36,182 nucleotides of DNA from Isohypsibius dastychi (lineage: Eukaryota; Tardigrada; Eutardigrada; Parachela; Isohypsibiidae): positions 1 to 36,182 of the forward strand of contig JAQIWT010000101.1 in NCBI GenBank assembly GCA_034696485.1. The letters run 5' to 3'. How positions within the stretch are numbered: the first letter of the stretch is position 1; every line of letters begins with the position of its first letter. This document shows, one piece after another, positions 10,575 to 20,106 of the stretch. The translations under genes were made by a program, and so were the position numbers. The notes beneath the pieces were generated by a model. It worked only from the letters and a program-made list of their open reading frames with translations. It was not told the origin of the DNA and did not search any database.

Positions 10575-11866
10575 ATGCCCCGGATCCCTCAAGTCCCCCA
10601 ACCTCATGCCATGGAAGACCTTCCAGCAATCCTCCAGCCGATGGCGGACCCCAATCCCACCTACGAGGTCGAAGCTGTCCACGGAATCCGTGGAGTGACC
10701 GGGAATCGTGAAGTCCTGGTCAAATACTTGGGATTTACACGGTAAGTCCCGTGACCTTTACGTAGTAACCTCGAAAACTCCCTCTTCCCGTAACATTTTG
10801 TTAAGGGGGGCATACCTGGGATGGGTCCTTGAATCCCAGGGATGAAAAGTAATAGAAGTGAAAAAATTCAAAACTTAAGCTAATTAGGCTAATTACACTA
10901 ATTAGCTTAAGATCTCGTTTGCCAGCTTCGGACATTAGACCTTTTTTGTTCGCCTGTTCATGGGGATTCCGAATCTATCAAAATCTTGCAAATCGGTTCC
11001 GATACAGAGTCGCATTCCAGGTTTGAAAGTTCAAAACTTGGAAGATTTTCAAAAATATTTTTCATTTTATTCCAAAATCGATTTTCTTGGTTCACAAATA
11101 CTGAAGAAAATCAGAAAAAAAGCGCTGAATAGTTCTGTGTGGTAGAAAGAATCGTTTGACAATTTTAAAAATGTCATTTTACTCTTGGAATGACTTTGTT
11201 TGTCTAAAATAATGATTCATTAAATATTACGTTAGCAATAACGGTTCAATGGGCTTGAGAACGTATTAAAAAAATGCGCCGTATAATTTTTGGTAATAGA
11301 AAAAATATTATCAGATTCAAAAAATCAATTCACGAATATTTGTCAATTTTCGAAAATGTTATTTCATTCTCAGACTGAATCTGTTTGATTATAGATGTGC
11401 CTGGAAAACAGTCGACGTCTTGGGCGATCTTTCGCACTTTGCTGAGCTGGCCAATGCTCAACAAGCAATCAATGAGCGTCTTCGAGCTCGACTCTCTACT
11501 CTTCGAGTCAAGACTATCCGTGGTCCAATCGAGATGGACGTAAGCAACCGCGAACGCTACGAGAACCGTGCTGAATTCTTGGTGGAATGGTACCTTGAAT
11601 GATATTTCTTTTTTGAATAATATTTTAGAAACAATTTATTTTTTAGGACAAATGGTCGCGTGATCACAAGCTCCAGCATGGGAATGTATTATATGGAACA
11701 ATGGCGTGTCAAGCTGATGGATTATTTGCTGCTCAAAGCACAAGCGCTCGGATTCAGCTTCGTGCCGCATCCGATCGGAAATTCGGTCGGGATGGATCTT
11801 AGCTCGGACACTGGAGTTGATGACACCGAATCTGGAGACGAAGACGACGCATCTGACTCTGACTAA
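10575..11866 (+). CDS. HP1-like protein with chromodomain and chromo-shadow-like module (193 aa)
   Basis: Exons 10575-10741, 11395-11589 and 11647-11866 join in frame over introns of 653 and 57 nt (GTAAGT..TATAG and GTACC..TTTTTAG). Residues 30-80 form a chromodomain: YEVEAVHGI, REVLVKYLGF and a Trp at 59 match the family order. The three positions of the methyl-lysine cage are all aromatic (Tyr30, Tyr51, Phe54). Residues 115-150 (AEFLVEWTNG then YYMEQW..LMDYL) look like a second chromo or chromo-shadow fold. The tail is acidic (DESGDEDD-like, last 20 residues). The family binds methylated histone H3 tails or dimerises, so a nuclear chromatin role is inferred. AATAAA at 11975-11980 follows. 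It could instead be a domesticated retroelement chromodomain. Confidence 0.75.
10874..10911. repeat. 14-bp-arm palindrome in the long intron
   Basis: CTTAAGCTAATTAG, a 10-nt spacer and its exact complement. The spacer itself contains another CTAATTA, so three homeodomain-type TAATTA cores lie in 38 bp. It lies in the 653-nt intron, the only long intron found in the element. Confidence 0.8.
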
Positions 11867-12363
11867 TTTCCATAAATCTTGATGTTCTAACAAGTAAGAG
11901 CTACGCTTATTTCAACGCTGTTTCTTAATTGTGTTTTGTGTTTGTCCGGGCAATGCGAAGATATGAGTCTCGGTAATAAATATTGACGAAGCCAAAATGG
12001 TTCTTGGTTCGAAACTAAATGCCCTGTATGGGTCAGTGAAGGGCGTTGGGTCGGACCACGATTAAGTTCGTTAAAGCCGCATCCCGCTTAAACGGCCAGA
12101 GATTCATGCAGGCACGACAGCGACATCGAATCGGTTGCCATTGAAGCGGAATCGGTATTTAAAGCTGAAAAAATATTGCCGCAACCCATTCTGAAATTTT
12201 CAAAATAAAGATAAAATTGCTTATAAATTGGCTCGGGGTTGGGAGGTTAAACATGCTGCTTACACAACAGCTAGTTCCTGGAGGATCGGTGAGTAACGAA
12301 AGACGGGAGAGAAACATTTAAGGAGGCCCACACAGCCGATCAAAGAGACGGAGTGGGTAGCTT
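11867..12363. other. Intergenic, possible leader with a short spliced frame
   Basis: After the AATAAA at 11975-11980 no long frame is present. At 12253 an ATG opens 12 codons ending at a good donor (GTGAGT, 12289). Splicing to 12337 gives a 23-codon frame that stops at the start of the next small gene. It may be a 5' leader intron with an upstream ORF. Confidence 0.3.
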
Positions 12364-12534
12364 ATGATTAATTCGATGGAGCCGGTGAATCTGAACTGCA
12401 GCAAACTGCTGCTGGTGATTCTAGTTTTTGCGGCATATTTCGGGCTATTATTCTTCCTTGAAATCCACGTGTTTACAAAGAAGTCGTTGAAATGTATAGA
12501 GTATATGATTGGAGAAAATCAATCAGTATGGTAG
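12364..12534 (+). CDS. Small single-pass membrane protein (56 aa)
   Basis: The frame runs ATG to TAG. Residues 14-33 are a strong hydrophobic helix (KLLLVILVFAAYFGLLFF), preceded by a short Asn/Ser-rich head and followed by a basic stretch (HVFTKKSLK), which favours an N-out, C-in topology. It has one Cys in the head and one in the tail. Small hydrophobic proteins of this kind occur in many DNA viruses for membrane or release functions, but nothing here fixes a role. It is convergent with the polymerase gene, whose stop lies 28 nt away. Confidence 0.5.
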   Translation: MINSMEPVNLNCSKLLLVILVFAAYFGLLFFLEIHVFTKKSLKCIEYMIGENQSVW

Positions 12535-12543
12535 GTTTTAAAC

Positions 12544-12549
12544 TTTATT
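12544..12549 (-). terminator. Poly(A) signal of the polymerase gene
   Basis: AATAAA on the minus strand, 13 nt beyond the polymerase stop codon. Confidence 0.6.
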
Positions 12550-12562
12550 AACAAAACAGTGT

Positions 12563-15500
12563 TCAATCTTTATGGCCGTAGGGAAGAGTCCGGAAATCAC
12601 TCACAATTCTCCGTTTGGAGTATGTGAGCCTGAATTTTTTCGTCATAGCAAAAGTCGAGACTTCAAGTCTCTGTTTGTTACGTGCGACATTAAAATCGTA
12701 CTCAACTGAAATTGGATCCGGTTCCTGCAGTGCAATCGAGGCGAAAAGCAAATCTTTTAACGATTGATGATTAAGCGCTTCTTTGCTCTTCCTCGTAATT
12801 GAAAATCCTTTCACTTTTGTCACCTGTTCACCATTGCTGATTAAGTACGAATAGCTTTTTGGTCCGAGGCTGCAGAACGTTTGAATGAATTCACCCGGTT
12901 TTAATGTATCCTGCATGTCACCAAGTAAATTTCCGGTTGTTGGATCGTCCTCTCCCGCACGACTGATATAGAATAAACTGTCCTAAATGGCAGAAAAAAA
13001 TGTTGTTCAAGAAATCAATGTTTACAATTTCATACCGTGTCGGTATACAATAACCGGTCTCCAAGATTTTTCATGTATTTGTAAAGTAATAAACGGGCTG
13101 AAGCTGTGGTCCAAGCAGCGAGGACAACGTTAGTTTTCGGACTGGTCGGAATAAAATCATCGATGGTTCTGTATGTCAACTGCAGAACATCATCAGTCAC
13201 GATATCGAACGATGAAACTTTGAATTTCCCGGTCGAAAGATATTTGAAAAATTCTTCATGGGTTTTTATGAAAACAGAATTAGTTTTGGATTCCTGTTCG
13301 CCCAGTTTACCCCCTGGAAATGAACCAATAATTCAATTGATCCAATGAATTTGATACATGAAACTTACAGAAACTGTTGAGCATCATTTTTGCTAATGCT
13401 CGTAATCCTTCGTTGAAAATAATCTTATCCTTTTCGAGCTTGATTCCTTGTTTTTCTTCCACGTCAAGAACGTATGCTTCTTTTTGTTCAGAAGAAATGC
13501 AATCAGCCGGATATCCAGAAGCTTCGAATTTGATTTTCAAGAAAAGATCAATATAATCTTTGAAAAGATATTCCATCCGGTTTCCGTAATGCCATACCGA
13601 GTAAGTTTCCAGAACTCGATATCCATTTGCTAGTGATTCTTGAATTTCATTTGAGCACCACGTTCCGATAAGAGCTCTCTCGTCATCGCTGTGACGACAT
13701 GGTTGATTGAGTTGCCTCTCTGCACATGTTCGGCATAGTGGAAATAGGAGTTTTTCATATCGATATGGTAGTACAGGCAAGAACAAATCGGTCGGCGGAA
13801 GGATCTTACATTTTATTAGACCGAATATTTGCTCGGTGGGAAGAAAATCTTTTTCAAGAATAATCGGTGGGCCAACAGGATATGCTACGGTCCGGTTAAT
13901 ATAAGGATCCTGTGAGATGATATCAAGAGAACGGATCTTTTCATGTGGTGCGGATTCGTGGTAGAGTTTGATGGCGTTTGTTCTTCCACCGTAAAAAGCG
14001 TCTCGGGGAATGAGTGGATCTCTGAGTGAGTGCTCGTCCGCGAACTCGCGAAAGTCAACATCCTGTTTAAGATCGTGTTCCCAGATGAAATTGACATCCG
14101 CAACCATAGTGCTCAAATCTGTTATCCGTTCCATCGTGGCGCGATAAATCGCACTCATGTTCCTCTTCAGTGTGGGATGAGACAATCCTTTGTCGAAGCA
14201 TTTTGGGCATCCATGCCAGAAACACCCGAGCATTTCATAACAGCAATTATTCTCACGACAAAATCCGTCAACTGTGTATTTTCCAATCCGAAATTCCCGC
14301 AGAATAGTAATTTGTTCCTGCTCTTCCACGAATTTGAGCCATTTTGTTCCCAACACACTGGTTCCTCGATTGTTCTGGAATCCTTGGGGCGGGATCAAAC
14401 AAATCAAGTTTGGTTTCAACATGGTTGCTCGCCAGAAATAATTACAAACTGACGCAATTGTGAGTCCCGACCTGAATGGGCAGAATCCACCAGTAATCTG
14501 CATAAAGAGATTTCGAAACTTCTCGCTTGCTCCTTGCAAAACAACCGTATCAAGGCGACAATACCTAGAAATACGTAAGATTCTCATTCAAAGAATATAT
14601 AAATTGAATAGTCACTTACTCGATAAATTCTTTATTGAAATCGAATCGATTGCCCTTGTTTTCTTTCTCGGTATTGTACCAAATAGAAAATTTCTCCTGA
14701 TCCGAATCCGACATGGTATCGTAGCCATACGTTTCCTTTGCGGGCCAGTCGGTCACTTTATTCCAATATTCAACTGTGTTTGTCTTGTGTGGAAATTTCG
14801 ATTTGGAAATCGGTAAACCGAACGTTTTGCCAAACTTGTCAAGTGACATTGGAACGTAATTCAGCGTGTCACGAAATTTGACTCCAAATTGAGGAATGTC
14901 CATCTGAATGATTTTCGTTCCGTTGAAAATGAGGGTTGGTACCACACCATTTTTTATAAGATGGTTCAAGATGAAATATCCGTCAAAGGCCTTGAAGTTA
15001 TGAGCGATGATGATGTAGTTTTTGAACCTTGGACTGAACAGAAAATCGCACAGTGGTCGAGTGATGTCATCACCGATGGGGTGGTTATCCTCTGGGAAGA
15101 TGAATATTTCGTTTTCGGCAGCAACTACTGCCAAATTCGGAAAAAATGTCCCATCATCCCGTTTTGCAGTTTCCAAATCAAAATACGCAATCTTTTGCTG
15201 TTGATGACGTGTTAGTTCTTCGGGATTGATTTCAAGGGGACTCATATAGCAGCGGTGTTGCTCAGTTGGAAGGTAGAACTTTTTACAGCAGTTGCAGAAG
15301 ATTTCATTACACCGATGTACTCGTTTCGATGTCAGGAGAGTCACAAATTCCCGACAATTCTTGCAAATGAAGAACTTTTCGCAGATTGATCGTCCATTTC
15401 GGAGTTTCAGCTTGTGTGTATCGAAGCAGACTTGTCCCGGGAATTCTCGATTACACTGATCACACGTGATCTCGTTGTTCATATCTCTTGGACAACTTCG

Positions 15501-16559
15501 TCGAAGACATAATTTGCACACATCGATACATCGATGCGTCTGCAGGTTGCTACATCCCTTCATACACCGAAAACAGAAATAATGTTTGCCAAACCAAGCT
15601 GGTAAAGATGTGATCACGTCAAAATGGTTGTTATGGTTCAGAACAATAATCTGCTTGGTTTTATGTAGTCCATTGAAAACCACACTGTTCAGGTGTTCAG
15701 TAGATACGACAATGATCTGATAATCTTCGAGGAAATCTTGAAACTTCTGTACATCTGCCAAATTATGTGCACGGATCGGCAGGCCACAATCACGTATCAG
15801 TTTTCTGGCTGCACTGGTTTGCAATTTCTTTGTTCGGTGGAGTTTACGATACAGTGGTTGGTTATTATCAGCATAAGCTTTGCCGATGCAAAGTGCTCTT
15901 GCCAGGCATAATTGATCAGTATTTCTGACCTGTGTGATGCATCCCATTTTGTTGAGTTTCCGTTTCAACATTTCGGGGGGAGACTCCCAACATGCACCGG
16001 CTGGCACGACAGTATGTTGAACCAAAATATCGAACGTTTCATTGAGGTTGAATGACTCATTCGAATTGAGAACCTTTTCAACTTCCAGCATCCATCTTTC
16101 AACCGTAGTTTGATCTCGCCTGACGGGTGGCGTCCAGATTGGATTATCCAGGTTTTGGCTGTTGATACGGATTCGGACGAGATCGGAATCGTTGATATCT
16201 GCGAGAACGATGTCAAGGATACGACTCAAGATGGAAGCAATGGCATCGATCACGAGATGGAATGGCAACCTTTCTAGATGTGAAACTTTGCACTCATAGT
16301 TTTTGAACGTGATGCGATATTTTGGCGATCGTACAAAGCCAGTTGCTCTGAGATTGAAGAAGTCATCAATATTGTTCGGAAGACCACTGCCAGATTGTAC
16401 AATTTCAAAATCTTCCAAGAATTCGCTGAGCATTTCATCATCAGCAGCACTGTTTTCTCCCCATGTACCCGCAAAATTATTCCAAGCTGCATTAAATAAT
16501 TCATCTTCCATAAAATCGTCCCATGCCGCGACAAGAACAGAGTCACAGTCATCGTCCAT
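12563..16559 (-). CDS. polB: Protein-primed family B DNA polymerase, four exons (1277 aa)
   Basis: Exons 16559-14620, 14564-13369, 13313-13036 and 12982-12563 are joined over introns of 55, 55 and 53 nt, total 3834 nt with no stop. The long N-terminal part includes a Cys/His-rich zinc-binding stretch (residues about 329-438). The exonuclease domain follows, with FDLET (about 460), AHNFKAFDGYF (about 519-529) and a YCxxD box just after the first intron. The polymerase domain has DIISQDPY for motif A, the K..NS.xG motif B split by intron 2, and the TDTDS of motif C split by intron 3, then GPKSYSY and VKGF. Such enzymes copy linear genomes from a terminal protein. Oddity: motif A normally reads DxxSLYP, but here Leu-Tyr is replaced by Gln-Asp, so the steric-gate tyrosine is missing. 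Confidence 0.93.
13314..13368 (-). other. Intron 2 of the polymerase gene (55 nt)
   Basis: GTAAGT..TTTCCAG. Without removal the frame runs into unrelated sequence and stops. With removal the tryptophan of polymerase motif B is completed across the junction. Confidence 0.88.
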
Positions 16560-16564
16560 CTTTT

Positions 16565-17270
16565 TTATTGGAAAAAAGCCAAGAGTTGCAACAGATCGTC
16601 ATCAAGAATTTTCTTGAACTCCGTAAACAAAGTTGCCGGTACAGTTATATAGTGATCATTGGCCAAGTCAAAGAGTCGCACACCGACTCGATGAGTACCA
16701 CTTTTTTTGAATTGTACCATTTTTATAAAAAGTGATGGCGTATCAACACAAGTCCACGTGTGATCAATCAAAGGTCTCTCATATAGCTCGGATAGTTTGC
16801 ATGGCTGCATCAGTCGTACTTGTTCCATGCCGGTTTCGTACCACATAGCGAGAGCAGTGAAGCAGGGCATTGCGATAACCATCTTCCCACCCTCTCTGGC
16901 TTCGGTGTCGATGATGACATTCACATTCCCTTTAGCGTTCAGCTGGTAGAAGGTCAACTTCCCAGTCCGAATTCCTTTTTTGATACATGATCGATGGACC
17001 GGTGGACCGAATTCCCAAAGAATTTGGTATTCAGCAAGTGTGAATGACTTTCTCAGCAGGTAATTCGTTACAACTGCAAGGAACTGGTCGTTGTTGAGCC
17101 CAAATGCACCAGGTGAAATGGTCGTGCATCCTTCCGTCTCTGGGAGAAGGCAATAATCCAGCTATAAACAGTATTAATATGTGATCTCCCTTACGTGATC
17201 CTTGATCCGTTTTTGTACTATCGGTTGTAGAGTCCAGAAACGTTGAAAACTCAGCGATCGAGTCGTTCAT
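16565..17270 (-). CDS. Unknown Polinton protein, two exons (216 aa)
   Basis: Exons are 17270-17195 and 17139-16565, intron 55 nt (GTAAGGG..TTCTCCCAG). The joined frame is open to the TAA, 5 nt before the polymerase ATG. I chose the ATG at 17270 over 17303 because a TATA box (TATAAAAGC, 17320-17313) lies too close to the latter. The first 35 residues are Ser/Thr/Asp-rich. The body is a compact alpha/beta sequence with NDQFLAVVTNYLLRKSF and GKMVIAMPCFTALAMW. The end (VGVRLFDLANDHYITVPATL then FTEFKKILDDD) faintly recalls PC4-type single-strand binding proteins, but too weakly to name. Its place beside polymerase hints at replication. Confidence 0.7.
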
Positions 17271-17312
17271 GGTTTTATTTGCAACTGAATTGGTTTTATA
17301 CATGCCTGCAGC

Positions 17313-17320
17313 TTTTATAT
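17313..17320 (-). promoter_or_regulatory. TATA box overlapping the IAP stop codon
   Basis: TATATAAAAGC on the minus strand covers the last bases of the IAP gene and serves the 216-residue gene. The promoter is thus inside the neighbouring coding sequence. Confidence 0.6.
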
Positions 17321-18406
17321 AACAAAAATTTTATCTCTGCCTGCGATAACAGTGCGACAGACAGGACATTTTTCGAGAGATTTCGAGCAAGTCGCACACG
17401 TCACAAAGTGCTTGCATGGACTGAATAGTTCAGTCACCACATTAACCAGACAGACTTTACAAGTGAGCATATTAGTCAGAACATTTGAATCCGTTGGAGT
17501 GGGTTCCGGGACACTCTGCGGCTCAGGCTCAACAGCTCGATTTTTGGCAAGTTCGTCCACGAACTGTTCGAAGTAGTAGATGTTTTTGTTCTTGCGGAAG
17601 ATGTCCATGGCTTCTTCTTGATTGCATAGTCCTCTTAAAACTGCTTCGTCACGGATCGAGTGTCCACCTGGCAACAATATCTGATTCACTTGTAAACAAC
17701 AAAAGAGAGATTTCATACGCTGTAGTCCTTTTCGAGTGACCGGCGAATAATATGTTGCGATGGCGTTTGAGATGAACACTTTTCCGACAGTATTATGAAG
17801 ATAAGCACAGCTCGGAGAGATCCGAGCATGACGGACCATTGGAGCGTCCATTGTCTCGAATCGCCAACTGGTTCTTGGATCACGGAGTTCTTGAGCCCAA
17901 TTTTGAACCATAACCCCGCACGAGAAGCAGCGAACTTCGTTGGGAGTATAGGCAAAAAATCCAGCTTGCACGAACGCTTGACCGTGTATGGCTACCGTTT
18001 CGGTGTTCCAAAAGTGGCAGAAGCTCGCATTGCGTGTAGATCGTTCCGCAAATGCAGGATATTTCGGCGTATCCCAGCGATAGGTTTCACGGAAAACCTC
18101 CTCTCGTTCTCCTCTAAAAGTGAACATTTGATATGGCATACCTGGTTCCTTCACGTTGCAGATATGGCGCGTGTTGAGGATATCAGGGTCAAAGCAGAAC
18201 CCCACTTTGCCCAAGCAGCTGCTACAACGAACAATATGACTTACTCCGGAACAGTACCATTGTTTCTTCGCTTGTTCAATGATGTTGCTCACACCGCAAT
18301 TGGCATATGACGCAATACGGCTGTACACGTCAAGCGGATATCGCCGATCTGCCATAGAATTCATGATCTGCTTGTTAGACTGTAGAGGTCTACTGCAGTT
18401 TTTCAT
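17315..18406 (-). CDS. iap: Inhibitor-of-apoptosis protein: degenerate BIR, BIR, RING (363 aa)
   Basis: There is one uninterrupted exon. The second BIR (about residues 112-207) is canonical in its zinc ligands: Cys160, Cys163, His193 and Cys200 (HARISPSC), with a longer loop than usual. The first (about 24-86) keeps CSSC at 61-64 and His81, but the fourth Cys comes too early, so it is divergent. The C-terminal RING is exact: C316-x2-C, C331-x-H, C337-x2-C, C347-x2-C350. Family members bind caspases or IAP antagonists and act as ubiquitin ligases in the cytosol, and several insect DNA viruses carry them to delay host cell death. The gene is divergent from the 334-residue gene, with a 128-bp shared promoter region. 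Confidence 0.93.
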   Translation of the reverse strand: MKNCSRPLQSNKQIMNSMADRRYPLDVYSRIASYANCGVSNIIEQAKKQWYCSGVSHIVRCSSCLGKVGFCFDPDILNTRHICNVKEPGMPYQMFTFRGEREEVFRETYRWDTPKYPAFAERSTRNASFCHFWNTETVAIHGQAFVQAGFFAYTPNEVRCFSCGVMVQNWAQELRDPRTSWRFETMDAPMVRHARISPSCAYLHNTVGKVFISNAIATYYSPVTRKGLQRMKSLFCCLQVNQILLPGGHSIRDEAVLRGLCNQEEAMDIFRKNKNIYYFEQFVDELAKNRAVEPEPQSVPEPTPTDSNVLTNMLTCKVCLVNVVTELFSPCKHFVTCATCSKSLEKCPVCRTVIAGRDKIFVI

Positions 18407-18534
18407 TTTTATATTCTCATTGTACGAATTTCAGTCGCTGGTTGGTGAGTCATTCACTGACTATTTGACTGTAAACTTCCAGATAAAAAGAACTGAAAAC
18501 TGCGTAGAGCATAGGTCTTCTTGAATCATTTGTC

Positions 18535-19593
18535 ATGGCATCTCGAAAACGCTCTCATGACGAGGAGTCTACTGACGCTAAGAAAAGGGCGATTTTTCCG
18601 AAAAAATCCAGCAAATTTCAAGGTTGGGACGTGTACAAGTTTGGATACGATCGGTGAGCCATCTGCATTTCTTTAATTCACTGAATTTCTGAGAAGTTTT
18701 GATTTAGTTATATATGCCCACGGCTAAATGCACTGCATGAACTCGAATTTATGATTGGCGAGTTTCGAACCAAGGTCGATTCGGGAGAGCTTGAACCGAT
18801 GGAAAAATGCATCACTCTAGATGTCCATCAGATGATGCGTCTGTTTGGTCTCATCTTCAATGATATGACACGGTACAACAAGAATCCCAAGTTGGTTAAC
18901 GGCTCGCTGTCACCAATGCACCATTTGGGAAAGGAGGTTTACTTTTGCTGGTCATCGCTGAATAGTGTACCTCTTGCTCACATTCGAGAGTACCGCCGAC
19001 TGTTGAATAACGACTTTATCCCAACAAAAGCCGGCATTTGTATGAACACTAAGAGTTTTGAAAGCTTCAAATCCTCGGTCCAGGACCTGTCCTTTGTCAA
19101 AGAAATTGTTGAAGTGCTCAAACGTCGACCAGTGGAGGCTGTACTCGCTCTTCCGGCTCCAGATACAAGTGGTCTGTCAAATGGATTGCCATTTGTTCTC
19201 TACGAGATGTTTTTGGACCGCTTACGCGATGACTGTACACGATGCCAGGACCTGGCTTTAATTTTCCGGTATCCGTTGCGGCATGATTCACGCCATACTT
19301 GCCGCTGGTCTACTAAACCGGTTGCTTTGACCAGTGAAATTCGAACTGACATTATGAAAGATCTGGTCAATAGCAAGAAAATTCTTGGCATTCTACTGAT
19401 TCTGAAACCATATGGGCTCTACACGAACTTTGACAACGTTTTGGATTTCGATACTGAAGGATACTTGAAAGCCAACGAGATCAAGTTATGGAAGAAGGTT
19501 CGATCGATTGTTCAGGCGGAATTGAAACCGAAATTGGAGAACATGTGCAAAGATGACGAAGTCGGCGAAGAGAGTGACGACCAATCTGATTGA
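18535..19593 (+). CDS. Unknown nuclear-type protein, two exons (334 aa)
   Basis: Exons 18535-18653 and 18708-19593, intron 54 nt (GTGAGC..GATTTAG), 1005 nt in frame. The N-terminus holds a bipartite-type nuclear localisation signal (SRKRSHDEE..KKRA..PKKSSK). The body has no recognised domain; blocks such as LHELEFMIGEF and YEMFLDRLRDDCTRC stand out, and a few Cys/His (CTRC, HDSRHTC) could bind metal. The C-terminus is acidic (EEDEVGEESDD-like). It ends 2 nt from the protease stop on the other strand. A protein-primed polymerase needs a terminal protein, and this is a possible candidate by exclusion only. Confidence 0.75.
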
Positions 19594-19594
19594 T

Positions 19595-19600
19595 TTTATT
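19595..19600 (-). terminator. Poly(A) signal overlapping the protease stop codon
   Basis: CAATAAAA on the minus strand: the TAA stop of the protease lies inside the AATAAA hexamer. It would end the morphogenesis transcript(s). Confidence 0.55.
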
Positions 19601-20105
19601 GAAATAATCGTCGCACACATTGCTCAATCATACTCTTGTCATATACCTCAGTGTCTACGTCAAAAATTTTGTTGACTTTTTGCGTCACTACCTTATCGTT
19701 ATGTTCTTTATTCTCACTGAAACGTTCAAGAAATGTTGAAAACGTTACACCACTTGCTCGTTTGAAAATAAAGTAACTGGCATATTGTCCGCACGCCGTA
19801 CTGAAAGGGCTCTGAATTTGATGCTGTTGGGTGCTTATTGTGAAATCGGCACAGAAGCTCTGAATATGCTCGTCGAAACTGGTCAGAGGTTGACCGAAAC
19901 TGTCGAACAAATCAACTCTGTCTTGGTACTCTTGGTAAATTGCAACCCAGTGCTGTCCCGGCTCAGATGCAGGGTCAGTATTAACTATGTATGCAGCTGG
20001 TAAATTGTAGCTTCTTTGTAGCTTGTCTGCTGCAAAAACTCCGGCAAACACTCGCGCTGTGACCGGGTTGCTCCGCATAATGTAGGTCAGCTCCGATGTA
20101 TTCAT
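19596..20105 (-). CDS. pro: Adenain-like cysteine protease (169 aa)
   Basis: The protein is of the C5/Ulp1-like fold used by adenoviruses and Polintons to mature capsid proteins. The catalytic order is readable: His52 in GQHWVAI, an acidic residue in DLFDSFG (about 66-68), Gln near 98 and Cys105 in STACGQYASYF. The length is near that of the family minus its C-terminal extension. The ATG at 20105 is used; a longer frame has only a non-ATG start and belongs to the last MCP exon. The MCP stop is one base before this ATG. Confidence 0.93.
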   Translation of the reverse strand: MNTSELTYIMRSNPVTARVFAGVFAADKLQRSYNLPAAYIVNTDPASEPGQHWVAIYQEYQDRVDLFDSFGQPLTSFDEHIQSFCADFTISTQQHQIQSPFSTACGQYASYFIFKRASGVTFSTFLERFSENKEHNDKVVTQKVNKIFDVDTEVYDKSMIEQCVRRLFQ

Positions 20106-20106
20106 T

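Noticed and set aside
14030-15215. Plus-strand frames of 60-140 codons across the polymerase region
   Set aside because: They are antisense shadows of polymerase exons that show exonuclease and polymerase motifs.
17660-17720. A 22-nt GTGAAT..CCAG intron in the IAP gene
   Set aside because: It is too short, and the gene is open through it in the same frame.
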